64,000 bases of DNA, from positions 195,087 to 259,086 of the forward strand of contig VWZL01001987.1 of the NCBI GenBank assembly GCA_013396915.1, written 5' to 3'. The stretch comes from Stercorarius parasiticus (lineage: Eukaryota > Chordata > Aves > Charadriiformes > Stercorariidae). The notes below the pieces were generated by a model. It did not search any database. It worked only from the letters and a program-made list of their open reading frames with translations, and had not been told where the DNA came from. Each line of letters starts with the position of its first letter. Position 1 is the stretch's first letter. A program made the position numbers and the translations under genes. Positions 25,925 through 38,100 of this stretch are shown here, one piece after another.

Positions 25925-26121
25925 NNNNNNNNNNNNNNNNNNNNNNNNNNNNNNNNNNNNNNNNNNNNNNNNNNNNNNNNNNNNNNNNNNNNNNNNNNNN
26001 NNNNNNNNNNNNNNNNNNNNNNNNNNNNNNNNNNNNNNNNNNNNNNNNNNNNNNNNNNNNNNNNNNNNNNNNNNNNNNNNNNNNNNNNNNNNNNNNNNNN
26101 NNNNNNNNNNNNNNNNNNNNN
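25925..26121. other. Assembly gap (197 N)
   Basis: All bases are N. The gap falls in the CpG island and must contain the PPP2R2D start codon and the codons for about residues 1-20, unless a short intron splits them. GC-rich first exons are often missing from short-read bird assemblies. Confidence 0.99.
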
Positions 26122-26162
26122 CTCCCAGGTGAAGGGGGCTATCGACGAGGACGTGGCGGAAG
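26122..26162 (+). CDS. PPP2R2D: PPP2R2D N-terminal coding exon, visible 3' part
   Basis: The bases after the gap read [13 protein letters not shown] from 26123 and end with one base of the next codon before the donor gtaagg at 26163. The phase fits exon 2, which completes Ala34. The same bases ctcccag|gtg also look like a splice acceptor. So the true exon start could be 26129, with the SQ codons belonging to an earlier exon, or it could lie inside the gap. The sequence cannot decide between these. Confidence 0.9.
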
Positions 26163-29100
26163 GTAAGGGGAGGGCCGGGCCTCTGCTGTGCCACAGGCTC
26201 CCGGGGCTGGTGGCTCCCGCTCCACCGGAACCACGGGCATAAACACCCTTTTTTCTTGCCTCTCCCAACATCTGTGTCACGCCCGCGCTGAGGGAGCCGG
26301 GGCTGGGAATGGCTGAGCTGCAGCATCTCCCCAGTCCCTGCCCGAGGCTCGGAGGATGGGGTGTGTGTTGCCATGACTAAGCGAGCGCCCCTGCTTCCAA
26401 GGGGGAGAGCATAATAGAGAAGACACGGTGGCTTCCTCCTGTTCTTTAATTCTAATTACTAGGGAGAAAAGGTAATGACAGAGATAAAACACGGGGGGGG
26501 GGAACCACAAATGGAGTCTGTCAGGCTTGTCAGGTTTCACTCTGATGCAAAGAGAGCAACCGAGTGAGCGGGCAGGTCTGTCATTTGTGCTTCATCTAAA
26601 AAGTAGAGTTTAAAGGCTTCCTGCAGCTGTGAAGAGATTTTATTCCTACTTGTTAAAATTTGAAGCTATAAATAGAGATATTTAAGTAGAGAGAATGGGC
26701 ACAGCTTTGCATTTCTCTGAAACTTTCTAAGCACAGCATGCTTTGGAATAAGTAGAAAATAAATGCTTAATTGGGAAAAGCATTTCTCTGTATTATGTAG
26801 AAACAATGTGAAGTTTTGCTCGACTTTGATGAGAAAGTTCTTTTTTTCCTAAATTTTCTGTGTCCAAACTGTTCAGGCTGGCAAGACTGTTGAGAAAAGA
26901 GGGTGTGAAGTATGTGTGTGAAAGATAATTCCATGCTGTTTATTTGATTTTTACTGCATTAACTTGAAATAGCTGTATTTACTGTATTTAGTGAAATAAC
27001 TTGCAGTGCTAGTGAGTGGTTGTCTTGGGTTTTGGATTTCTTCTTTTGCTGGATGCAGTAAATATTTTTTCCTGCTGTCTACTACAGGGAAATTATGCTG
27101 ACAATGTTTTCATTTTCATGCCACTTGTTTGGCATTCCACTTAAAATAATAGCTAGGGGAGGAATAGACTTGAAAACTGCTCGAGAAACTAGTACTCTGA
27201 CTCAGTTGTTGTCTTCTTCCTTTTTTTCTATAAATATATTTTGTAACTGGTACTATTGTTTGGAAGTTCCCAGAATTCTTATGAAAATGTATTTAAGTAG
27301 CTTTTAGGAGTTTTCCAAATGGTTCTTTTTTTTCTTAGGATCAATCATCTCTGTGACTGAAAGTCAGTTCTCCATGTTGCAAAAAATATGCTTCTGTGAG
27401 CCTTACTTCCCAGTCAATTAGTGAGCATCATGAATTTGTGTAGAGCTGGAAAGCTTCATGTTTTTGAAACACCAAGATGTCCTAAACCCAGTTAATTATT
27501 TAAGTGCGTAACAGGACTGCTCAAAGAGGAACTGACATTACTGATGAGGCACATCACCAAAGCAGAGCTCTTCGGTTAAAGAGGGGAAAGCTCTCTGTTT
27601 GGAGGGAAGGGGAAATAGTGATGGTAGTGCTCAACACTTTTATCCTGGATTTTTCCAGATATACCTTATTAATGTGACTTTTCCTGGAGTGAGGACTTCA
27701 GATTGTGCATGATGCTACCCCGTATGAGGAATTCATTTTGCTTCGTAGGGCAATTAATATAAGTAATCACTTAGCACCTGGTTTTGCAGAATTGGTACTG
27801 GAGTTTCATTTTCCTACTGGGTTACAAGAACTGCTTACAGGTTTTGTGATTAATTATCTTTATTTTGGTTTGTGGACTTCCCTGCCTCATTAGTTTTTTG
27901 CCTTGGAATTGGAATTAAATAAACAAAATATACAATTTATTTACTAATAATTGCCTGAATTTGATTCAGCAGTATGCAATGAGAGTGCATTTCCAGTGCT
28001 AGATTTTTGGCCCCAGTCATGGAAATACTTACTCATTACCATTTTTTAAAACATCTTTTACCAAACTGCACATCTAAATCTATTTGATGGCCCACTGTTG
28101 CTTTCAAATAGCCTTGCTGCAAATATTAGCTAAAACCACTGTGAATTTCATGTAAATTTTTGTGATAGTGAAAACATGCTATTTCTGTAATTTTTTTCTC
28201 TCTTCTGTTTTGTGAAAAATAAGGTCTATAGAGGAAATCTGAAAAGCACAACATAAATGTAGCTGTCAAACATACTAAATGCAGGCTTTTTTGCTAAATG
28301 TTCTTACAGAACATGCAGTAGTTGAAATTACGAAGCCTGATACTCAGGCAACTTAACCAAAAAGTCACTTCTTTTGGAATTGCAATTCTAGAACATGTTT
28401 TATAGTCAATAGTTGTTTCTCATGTGTATTACTTTAATAAAAATATTAACATGGATATGATAAATTGCTATGGTTAGATTTGCAACTGGTATCTCCCTTC
28501 CCAGGATTTTTTCTAACAAGGTCATTAATATAGAAAATCATGTTGTCTTTTCTGTGCGTTCACTTTCTTCATTGGGTAATCTTTGAAATCTGTATAATGC
28601 TCTCTTTAAATAGATAGAGGAATAGAGTTTATATGACCAATCTGGCCTTTTCAAAAAGATCAGGAAAATATAACAGTTACTGAAAAACTTGGTTTTCTAA
28701 ACTAGAAAAGTTTAACTGGATTCAAGGAGGAGGATTGGAGGATAAAATAGATATTGAATGAAAGAATTGATATTGAGGATGGCAACAAGCTTAATTAAAA
28801 AAATAAGTAATTAAAAATTGTGTTGTAATTTTGCTGTTCGTGTAAAACCATGTGATTAGTAAAACACACTGCCTGTGAAATGCGTTATTCTTGGGTTACC
28901 TTTTTTGGTAGAAAGTAGCTTTCTAAATACAGGCCTTTTTTTTTTTAATGCTGTCTGAGACCTAATCAGTTTTGTTTTTTCAACATTTAATTTGTTTTGC
29001 ATGTTCAAAAAGTTCGGTTTGGGGTTTTTTGGCAAGCAAAATATGGAACAGTTTATTTAATAATGTACAGATATGCCCAAATTCCCTTGGGCCAGATGTT

Positions 29101-32100
29101 CTGCATATAATCCATGGCCACTTCTGGATGTAATTAACAGAATGTATTTTTATACATATATGTCGTGGGCACTATAAATCTTACTAACTGACTTGTGCTG
29201 GTGCTGAGTTGGAAATACTGAGAAGAATGTCTCGTCCTTGTCAGAACGTGAACCTGTGTGCTGTGGAGATCATGGGTTTCCCATTACTGACATGGGGATT
29301 TCTTTGGATTTTGTTTCTAACCACTCTCTTCCCCAGGCAGTCCGTATGGGGGTTTGGATTGTGATGAACTGGTCCCTTCTAGAAACGCTGTTTTAATTTG
29401 GCACTGGTTAGCTGCATCTTCCTGTTTCAGGTACAAGCAGCTTTAAGGGTGTGTTTACTCCACTAAATGCCACAGGTACTGCTTTCCTCTTGGAGCTTTA
29501 TCAGCTTAAGTCTTAAATTGTTTTAAGTGTTGTATGTGAAACCTTTTTTTGAAGCCGGTGAGTGTAAAGCATAGTGTTGCACAGAAACATTGGACACAGT
29601 GCCCTTTCATAGTAGACGAGAGCTCCTTGGAAGCTCATGTTCATTAACTTGAGGATGAAATGTCGTAAGGTATTTCACATGAGCAAAACTTTTGATCTTC
29701 AAAATAAGTTGTCATTGACTTTCAGAATACTTGTTTTGTATTGGATTTTCTACTTGTTAAGAAATTTTGTATCTACTTTTAAAGATCAAAGAAAAATACT
29801 GTTGGGTGGTTTTAAGTTCTCCAACTATTAATTGGTATTGACAGCACTGATAAACTAAAAGATCCCTTGTTATCATCAGTTCAACAAATTCTTTTCTTCT
29901 CATTTTAAGTCTGTCAGAATGCAGAACCCAAGTAGAGAAGAAAACCGTGATCTAATAAAAATATGTTGGACTATAATCCTGTAATTGTTCTCAAGTCCGC
30001 ATACAAGTGATTTAAAAAGAATTTTTAGTGTTAAATCACCTTTACAAATCAGTGGTTTAAAAACAGTCTCATGTATTGTTCAGGAATTTAACTGGCCTAT
30101 TCTCACTGTTTTTAAAGCTAATTCTGGCATGATTTCACACTTTTAAAAAAAATACTCCAAAAGAGGTAGACCTATTTGATGTCTGATTAAAACTGTATGG
30201 AAGAAATGAGAGAAATGGTTGCTATCTTTAAGATTATTTTTTTCCCCTGTAAGAACTGGAAAATATGGTAATAATGACTCCATTATTAGGCCCTATGTCT
30301 TGTTTCCTTTCATCATAGATAATTGGTTATCCCTGAAGATGTCACTTATTACTGAAATGGGGCAGAAGATGGGCTTTTAAGCTGTGGTATTTGGGTTTTT
30401 TTCCTTGAAAAAACAGTGTTTTGCCAGAAACAGGACTTTAGATGCCTGCTCTTTTGCCTTCCCTAAGACATTATGCATTTGTCACTGGTTTATGGTGGTA
30501 CGTAGTAGTGTGCTTTTGCCTTCATCCTTTGCGGTTCACCACATCTCTGCTCCCCAAAGGACTGCTGTGAATATTCTGAAGAGCCACCATTTCTTGCAGG
30601 CACCAAAGATTTTGAAAGCTTCCTTGATCTTTCCTGCTTTATGTGTGTTGTATATGGTGTTCTGCATAATGCATATGATGACATAATGTTGACTCTGGGA
30701 AATGTTTTGGTGTTTTTTAAATGTGGGCAGAAATAATGTTTTGCAAACAGTGTTGATCTGAGCACATGTTCTATAGTGATTTCCTGTTGGAGAAAGTAGT
30801 CTTAATGTGTCAGGTAGACCCTTTAATCTTGAGTCTTCATATGATCCAAGGACCAAGAATTTGTCTTCACCGTTTATTTCGCAACGCAGTATTCTGTAAA
30901 AATGTTCTCGGCCAGTAGTATTTAATAGTGTTCTTTTGAGTGCCAATTCTGTCAGACAACAAAAACACCAGGGTGTTATGCTACTGTATAAGTGGCATAT
31001 CAATTAAATACATATCAATTAAAGTATAAGTACCTCTGGAGACTATTAAGACAAGGTGTTGTGTGCGAGAAATGCTATATTAGAGAGTTTTTTGAAGTTT
31101 CTCTCTCTGTCTTTTAGAATAGTTAGAGTATGACTCCTCATAGTATGGAGGCACAGATTCACAAGTGAATAGCTATGCTTTAAAGGAAAAAAAAAGCTCC
31201 AGTTGATCTTCAGGCTTCATAAAAGTGATCATTTCAAGTGATGATTTCTTGGTTTTCTGTGGAGAAGAGAGTCTGTCCTGCTAACTAGAGTACTTACAGT
31301 GAATTTAAGTCTGTAATCTTTACCATGGTATCAAATTTTGATTCTTTTTTTTTCTGGCATATGTGCATGATGGGTTAATGGAACTGCAGGGGCAGGAAGA
31401 GGAGTATGAGTACAAGTACATGAGAATGTTTAGTATTCTGAGAATTGTGAAAACAATATCTATCTTTTCAGTAAAGGAAACTAGGAAATTTATGGCCTAG
31501 TGGAGACCTTAAAGGCAGTCAGAAGTGGTACATAAATGCCTTATTTCACTGTTGAAGTTCATCCATAGCTTTTGTATCTAGCATCTTTTTCCTGGCACAG
31601 ATAAAGTAAAAGAAAGGACAATCTTGTCAGAAAAGTACAGAGGTGTAGGCTTATAGGCGTTAAGGGGGTGGGGAATTCTCAATACCAGTGAAAGACGGCA
31701 AGCGGAATATTAAAGGATAGGTGAGAAAATGCCTTAAAAGACTAAGCAACCACTAAGCTACAAGAGAATACGAATTACTGGATGTGGCTGGATAATACTT
31801 TGATTAAAAGGTGAAGCTGCAGGAATGCATAGTTTATGAATGAATGATAAACAGTTTGGGTATGCAGTGAGTATCAGTTGCAGAATTGTGAGGTGGGAAT
31901 GCAAAGTAAAACATTTTGAGTTGTGGGAATACAGAAATCAGTACAAGTCTTTACATCGGTATTGTGAATGTGTGACCAGTGAGAGCCAGTGCCATTGGTC
32001 TCCCCGCAGAACAGAGGGCTGTGGTGGCAGCAGGGTGTGTTACCTGGTGACCCAGGGAGTCTTTGACGTAGTTCCCACCCGCATCCTCATTACCTTTGAG

Positions 32101-35100
32101 TGTTTTAACATCTGGGGGAAAACTTAATAAAAGATGGCAAAACCCTCTTTATTTAAACTTACGAAAAAGAGACAAGATGGTATGAAAGCTGCAACGGGAA
32201 GAAAAAATTATTTACCCATCATGTTAAGACTTTTATTAACTCCTAATAAAGTATAATGAAAAGTATGACAATTAGCTACTTAGAAAAAACTTAACAGAAT
32301 AGCATGAATTAATTAAATCTACTTCCAGTAGAAGAAAGGTTACTGGAATTACTATTCCAGAGGTTAAAATATAATGCTGAGGAGATAGAGTTGCATAGAG
32401 AATACTGGATCGTGTCCTGGATGTTATAAATAGACTCCATAATTTCTCATTGCTTGTGAGAAAAGGCTCAGCAAGCTCTGGCAAGCATGAAGGTAGCATT
32501 TATTTCTGTCTTACTGAACTTCAGCTTCACTAGTCTCTTTTCTTGCTGCTGCTTTACCCTTTCTTTGTAGTAGCACATCTGGGCAACTACATGCACTTTA
32601 AACTCAGTGAAGACAGATTTATTTTTTTAATGTAATTCAAAGGATTTACAGCATCAAATTAGATCTGGTTCCATTGAAAAGAAAACACAAATAAATGAGG
32701 GAATTGCACTACTTGTCTTTTATGAGATGCAGACTTAGGTGACTGTTAAATCGGCTGGAGAAGTGTTTGGTTTGGGGAGTTTGCTGGCAGTCCAGCCTTT
32801 GGAACAGCTCTCAAGAACAGCTTGACGCCTTCTGTTGCTTGTTTCCTTCTGGTTTGGTGCAGCACTCCGAACAGAATGGCTCCTGCGCCACTCCTTCTCG
32901 GAGATGCCAAGTGGCTTGGCTCCACACTGGGTCCGGGACACGTGGGAGCTGACTGTCTTTCCGAGAGAAATACTCTTGTTTGTAGTTTGCCACAGCCTGT
33001 CAGTGGCAGCGCTGACTTTGCCCAGGTCTGCTGCTTCTCCAGTCGGACTCTGCTGGCCAAGCCACTGCGCTTCTCTTGGCGCAGCCCAAGTGCCCTCTTC
33101 ATGCTCTTGGTTGACCTTAAATCACTTCAAGGATATAAATTACTTCAAACACAGAGTTATTTTGGACTAAGTTAAACTCTAGCAGGTACTTAAAGACAAT
33201 TCAAGCCATTTTGCAAGTTGTTTGAGTATTAGGGCATAAAAAATTGCTAGACTTGATGGATACTTTAGATGGGCAGAGTGCTTAGCAGCGTAAGCTGGAA
33301 GAAATTTGATCTGAGCAAAACTATACCACTTTTGGCTTATTCTTCTGAATTCTGATATATCTCACTTCTGTGTTAACTCTTCAAATCATAAAAGTGGAAA
33401 TTAAAAATTGAGTATGTAAAGTCGCATATTCTGAAAAATAGTTGATTTTTAGTAACTTCCATGTATGTGTATATTAAGTGATTATTGATAACTTTAAAGT
33501 TCAGTTCACCTTCCAGTACCATTCAGAGTTAGAAATCTGATTTCTATCAACTGTTAAATTAAGAAACGATGTTTTAGGAAAGATTTTTAGGAGCGCTTAG
33601 ACATGACAGTAACAGCAATACCAATCTTGGTCCATCCTAATTGCACAGTAATAGCAGCCTGTTTCATTGGCTGTTCCGGCAGCCATAGTGTGGAGAATCC
33701 TCATTCAGCGGGAGCAAACGAGTGGAGGGTGCAGAGGTGAGGAGAGAGAAGGGAGAGGCTGAAGGCTGGAAATGGGGGCCGAAGGCAGAGAGCTGCAGTG
33801 ACTGGCACTGCTGGTACTGCCTGCCCCGACACGCAGAGGAGGAGGGCAGGTCTGGGGAGAAGCGGGGCGTCTGCCAGCAGCTCTCTGCTGGCGCCTGGCG
33901 TGGTGACTGCAGCCATCCAAGTGTGGAGAACTGTCAAACTTCACACCAACTGCTTCCCCCCTCCCTGCCCCAGAAGCCTTTCAATCCAAATACATACCAC
34001 TGGGGATGTTCAGGGAGTGTTCTCTTGCAGTTATTGTAAAACAAGTAACAAGGTGTTCTAAGGCCCTGTGTCTCCGTAACCTGTTAAGCTCAAATATGAT
34101 TTTGTTTTTTAAAACATTTTTTCTATTATTTACTGTTTAACAGGTGCTAGCCTCTAAATTTTTTCATTCTCTGATTAGCCATTCCCTCTAAAAGGTCTCT
34201 GTATCTTTTTTCCTTTGCTAATTGTGCTTCTTTTATATCCTTTTATTTGAGTCTATTGGAGACTTCATTTAGTTGTTCTGAAACAATGGTTCCTTGCCAT
34301 GCCCTGTATGGGCCCCAACTGAATGTGCTTTCGCCATTTGTACCTCAGAATGGTGTGTTGTCACTGGCTTTTGGAAAAGAGTTCTGCTCATTCTGATGTC
34401 ATGTCCTAGAGTTCAGCACAACATCACAGGGAGATCCCAGCTTCTGATTTCAAGTTGATTTAGAACACACAACCTGCTGTCGTGGTACCGCCTTCTATGC
34501 TCTCTGCTTCATTCCCATCGGCTGTACAAGACCATGCTATGTCTCCCACAGCTTTCTCCAGCTGTAGAGTAAAACAATCTGTAGAAAAACTGTGTATCGG
34601 AGAGAAAGGTGTGTCACCTTTGATCTTGATTACAGGCACAGAAATGTTTTATGTTTAGTTTCCTCTGGCAATCTCCCTTCCAGTTTATGCCAGCCTCTGG
34701 CTTTGGTCCAGAGTCAGTCATTTCCTCTCAAAGCATGAGCCTCTTCAGAGGGTTTCATAGTGCTTAAAGCAGGGCATTCTTTGGGTCTCTACCACCGGTC
34801 ATGGGAAAAAGTGCTGTGTATTAAAAGTATTTTTAAAGGGGAAGGACAAGAGACAGGCTTGCTAACATGCATTTTCTTGTCCGTCTGTACTGAATGTGAA
34901 GCTGTATGTTGTCCATTACATATCTGGAAAATTTTAAGTTTAAATCCCCTAGAAGTTGGAGCAGCCCCTTTTTAGATAATGTTCGAAAGCAGCGACTGAC
35001 TTCCTTGCTCATCAAATGTCTGAGGAGTGGGCTTTTGGCAAAAGTCTTTGGGTAGCTTAGAAGAATGAGAGAGAAGTTGATATTGCTTGTGTCGAGTTAG

Positions 35101-38100
35101 TGTTAGTCCTAAGCATGGACTACAGCTGCAAATTCATTAATCTATTGGGTGATCTATGAATTAATTATGTTTTTTCAGTTCTTCTATTTTAACTGAAGTA
35201 GGAGCATGCAGCCAGTTTAAAGAGGAAAAGTTCATGGTAGCTAATTTTAGGCATCTAATTCAGATGTTCTGGATCTCTTTGCATTCTCCATTACCTAAAC
35301 AGAGAGCGCAGACGCTGCTATCGGTGTCAGTTAGAAATACCTAGTGTGAATCCTTTGTGGGATTAAATTAGTTTGCAGGTCCAAGCTTGCTGTCATCTCA
35401 GAATCCTAACAAATGTTGGTCTCTGTCATTCCTGGTCCCCTCCACCCCCCAGTATAACTAGCCCAGGAGGCTTTGGAGGTTATAGACCTTCAACAGAATT
35501 ATGACAGGGGTTTTGTAATCCAGGGAGGTTAATATTCAGCAGTGATGTTAAAAGGTTTAAAGCATTTATACTGAATTTTGAGACTTCTATCAAGGTTTAC
35601 AGGACAGTTTCCTGAGCCACTGAGAATGGTTTCCACTATGTTATGATAAAGATGGATATTTGTCACCTTCTAATGTGTTGGAAGGGTGTTTACTACCTAT
35701 GGAAGTCCTTAGTGCTTTTAAATGCAGGGATTCTGCAGAATCATAATTTAGTTGCCAGAAATTTTCCCTCTTGCTCCTTTTAATATACTAGCTTTGAAAA
35801 CAGCCAGGAGCTTCCTACTCTGTATGCAGGCTGTAACTAAGTTAGAATGCCTTTCCAAAAGTGAAGCTAAACATTATTTTTTCATGTCTGGAAAGAACCA
35901 AATACTGCCAGACTAATATCTTATTGTAAAGCCATGCGTCTCCCTGCTCTCCATAGTTTACAGGAGTAAAGTTTACGTGGCTACTTCCAGAGCAGAGGGT
36001 CCCAGCCACACTGGGACAGAAATGGAGGGGATGTTGGACAAAGCTCCCTGCTTCTGGAGAGTCGTAATCACAAAGGTGTCCTGTATGGGGGAAGAGCGTG
36101 TTAGGGTGCTGTACATCAGCCTTTCCTCTCCTTCTGTCCATTGCCTTGTGAGTTACTTGGCTAATACAAGAAAAGGCTGAAATATCCCACAGGGAAATAA
36201 AACCTGGTGCTTGTACACAAAGAAAAAGATACAGTATATAATAAAAAAAGCTTTAAAATTTCCAAAGTTAATGTGATGATTAAGAACCTGCAACAACTTG
36301 CTTTATTTTTTTTCTAAAAGTTTTAAGCTGACTTTTAAATAAAGAGCTGATGTAGGTGGGTAATGTTGAGCAGAACACAGGGTGGCTGGTTTGGAATGGA
36401 TTTTGTGGTTTACCTTTAGTCTCGAATATTTTTTTTTTTATTTTACCTTCTTTGAGATGGTATAGTGCTGAGGATACTGGATGGAAGTACCTCGGGGATC
36501 AATATGTTTCATTAAACATGCCTACAGAGAAAACTGTTTTTCATTCATACTTTTATATATGTAAAAAAAAAAGTTGATTCATCATATTCCAAAATTTTTA
36601 ACTTAGACAATATTTGAAGACAGTATCTATATTTCTGTCCTGATGTCCCCTCCACTTAACTTGTTTCCGTATAGCATGTTGGTGATAGATTTTTACATAC
36701 TGTTTCAGTGCTGATGTAAAATGTCAAGCTGCTTTTTCCAGTTGGTAGTCAATTAGGAAGGAGAGGCATTCTCCACTGGCAGCATCGTTTTACCTGTGCA
36801 TGTTGCTTATGCACATCTACCTGTACTTTTTATTTAAAACCATAGAATTTGGGTGGTGTCTGTGTTTTAGCATGTTTCCACAGCTGTTACCATAAAGGAG
36901 CCCAGGATGATGTTTGGCGGGGTGGCACTGCTGATAAAGAATGGCTGTGTCAAACACCTGGTGTTGACAAATGCATGTTAAAGCAAACATGGTGCATGGT
37001 GTACTTTGGTGGTGTACATGGGAGAAATTAACAATATGTTTTTCCTGTTCTGAAACTAAATGGAAAAGTAGCTTTTGTGACTGCTTGAAGTGATTGCATA
37101 TGTTAAGGAGTCATTTATTTCTGCTAGATGTTCACTGATGTCTCAAAGGGTAAAAATGATCCATGCTAGAATGGCTTTCAGATTTTTGTGGTAGTGGAAT
37201 ATTGGTTTTCCTACTGATAAACCTTTGACTCAAGGGCTACCTAATGTTTGAGTAGAGCACTGAAAATATCATAAAATTACTTTTATCAAGCCGCTTCACT
37301 GCTTACCTCATTTGTTTGCTGCTTTTTTTCTTAGTTCACTACTTTCTCGTGGTGTCTCTTGAAATGCCTGGGGTTTTTTTCCTGTGTGTGCTTGAGTGAT
37401 ACTGGGATGTAGGATTTTTTTTTTATTCTAGCGTTGGAGTAGACTATTCTAGTCTTGGAGTAGAATTGAATTAAGGTTACATCTCCAGCTAGTTCACCAA
37501 GTCCCGTTTATTTACAGTATAGGAGAGGTATATAATATTGATTATCTGGTTTTAGTGTATCAATCTGAGTTTTCCTCAACCTTTCAAAGGTGATCCATTC
37601 ACCTGGCAGCTGACAGACCTTGTGTCATTGTTTAGACTGAGGCATTTTGCTGCTTGTTTTAACACTGAGGGTCAGTGAAATGTTATTGTTTGTGCTTGGT
37701 GGGTAAGTACAGTTTTGGCAAAGTGGATCTTTATGATAAGGGGAAATAAGTAGTTTTTCTATTTATATTTTTGTGTTAAACACACATTGTACCACTCTGT
37801 AGGTTTTTTATTTACATATATGTGTGTATAAAAATACATATTATTTAAGGATGTGTGTATATGTGTATGTGTGTATATCTTAAGGTTTTATCAGTGTTGT
37901 GCTACTAGAAGCTCATAATTCTAAGGCAACTTCTAAAGTAAGAGATCATTTAGTCGTAATGAAACCTTTATACCATATGCTGTTTTCTGTAGGTGACTAC
38001 TTATTGCTGTAAATTCATTTTAGCAATTTGGAGAGGGGGAGGATTGTTTGGGGGCTTTCATATTTTCAATACTTTCTACGTAGTCTGTTAAGGAGACAAA

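Larger units (their letters stand above)
25280..26300 (+). promoter_or_regulatory. PPP2R2D: CpG-rich promoter region of PPP2R2D
   Basis: GC content and CpG density rise sharply here against AT-rich flanks, interrupted by an AT-rich patch at about 25500-25605 and by the N run 25925-26121. A perfect palindromic CRE (TGACGTCA) lies at 25847-25854. A GCCATTTT at 25881-25888 is a YY1-type site read on the opposite strand. No TATA box is evident. The transcription start cannot be fixed and may lie in the gap. Confidence 0.8.

Noticed and set aside
32746..33170. Opposed ORFs in intron 1 as a possible nested gene or retrocopy
   Set aside because: No protein match, poly(A) tail or target-site duplication is visible. 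Frames are open on both strands because of local GC content.
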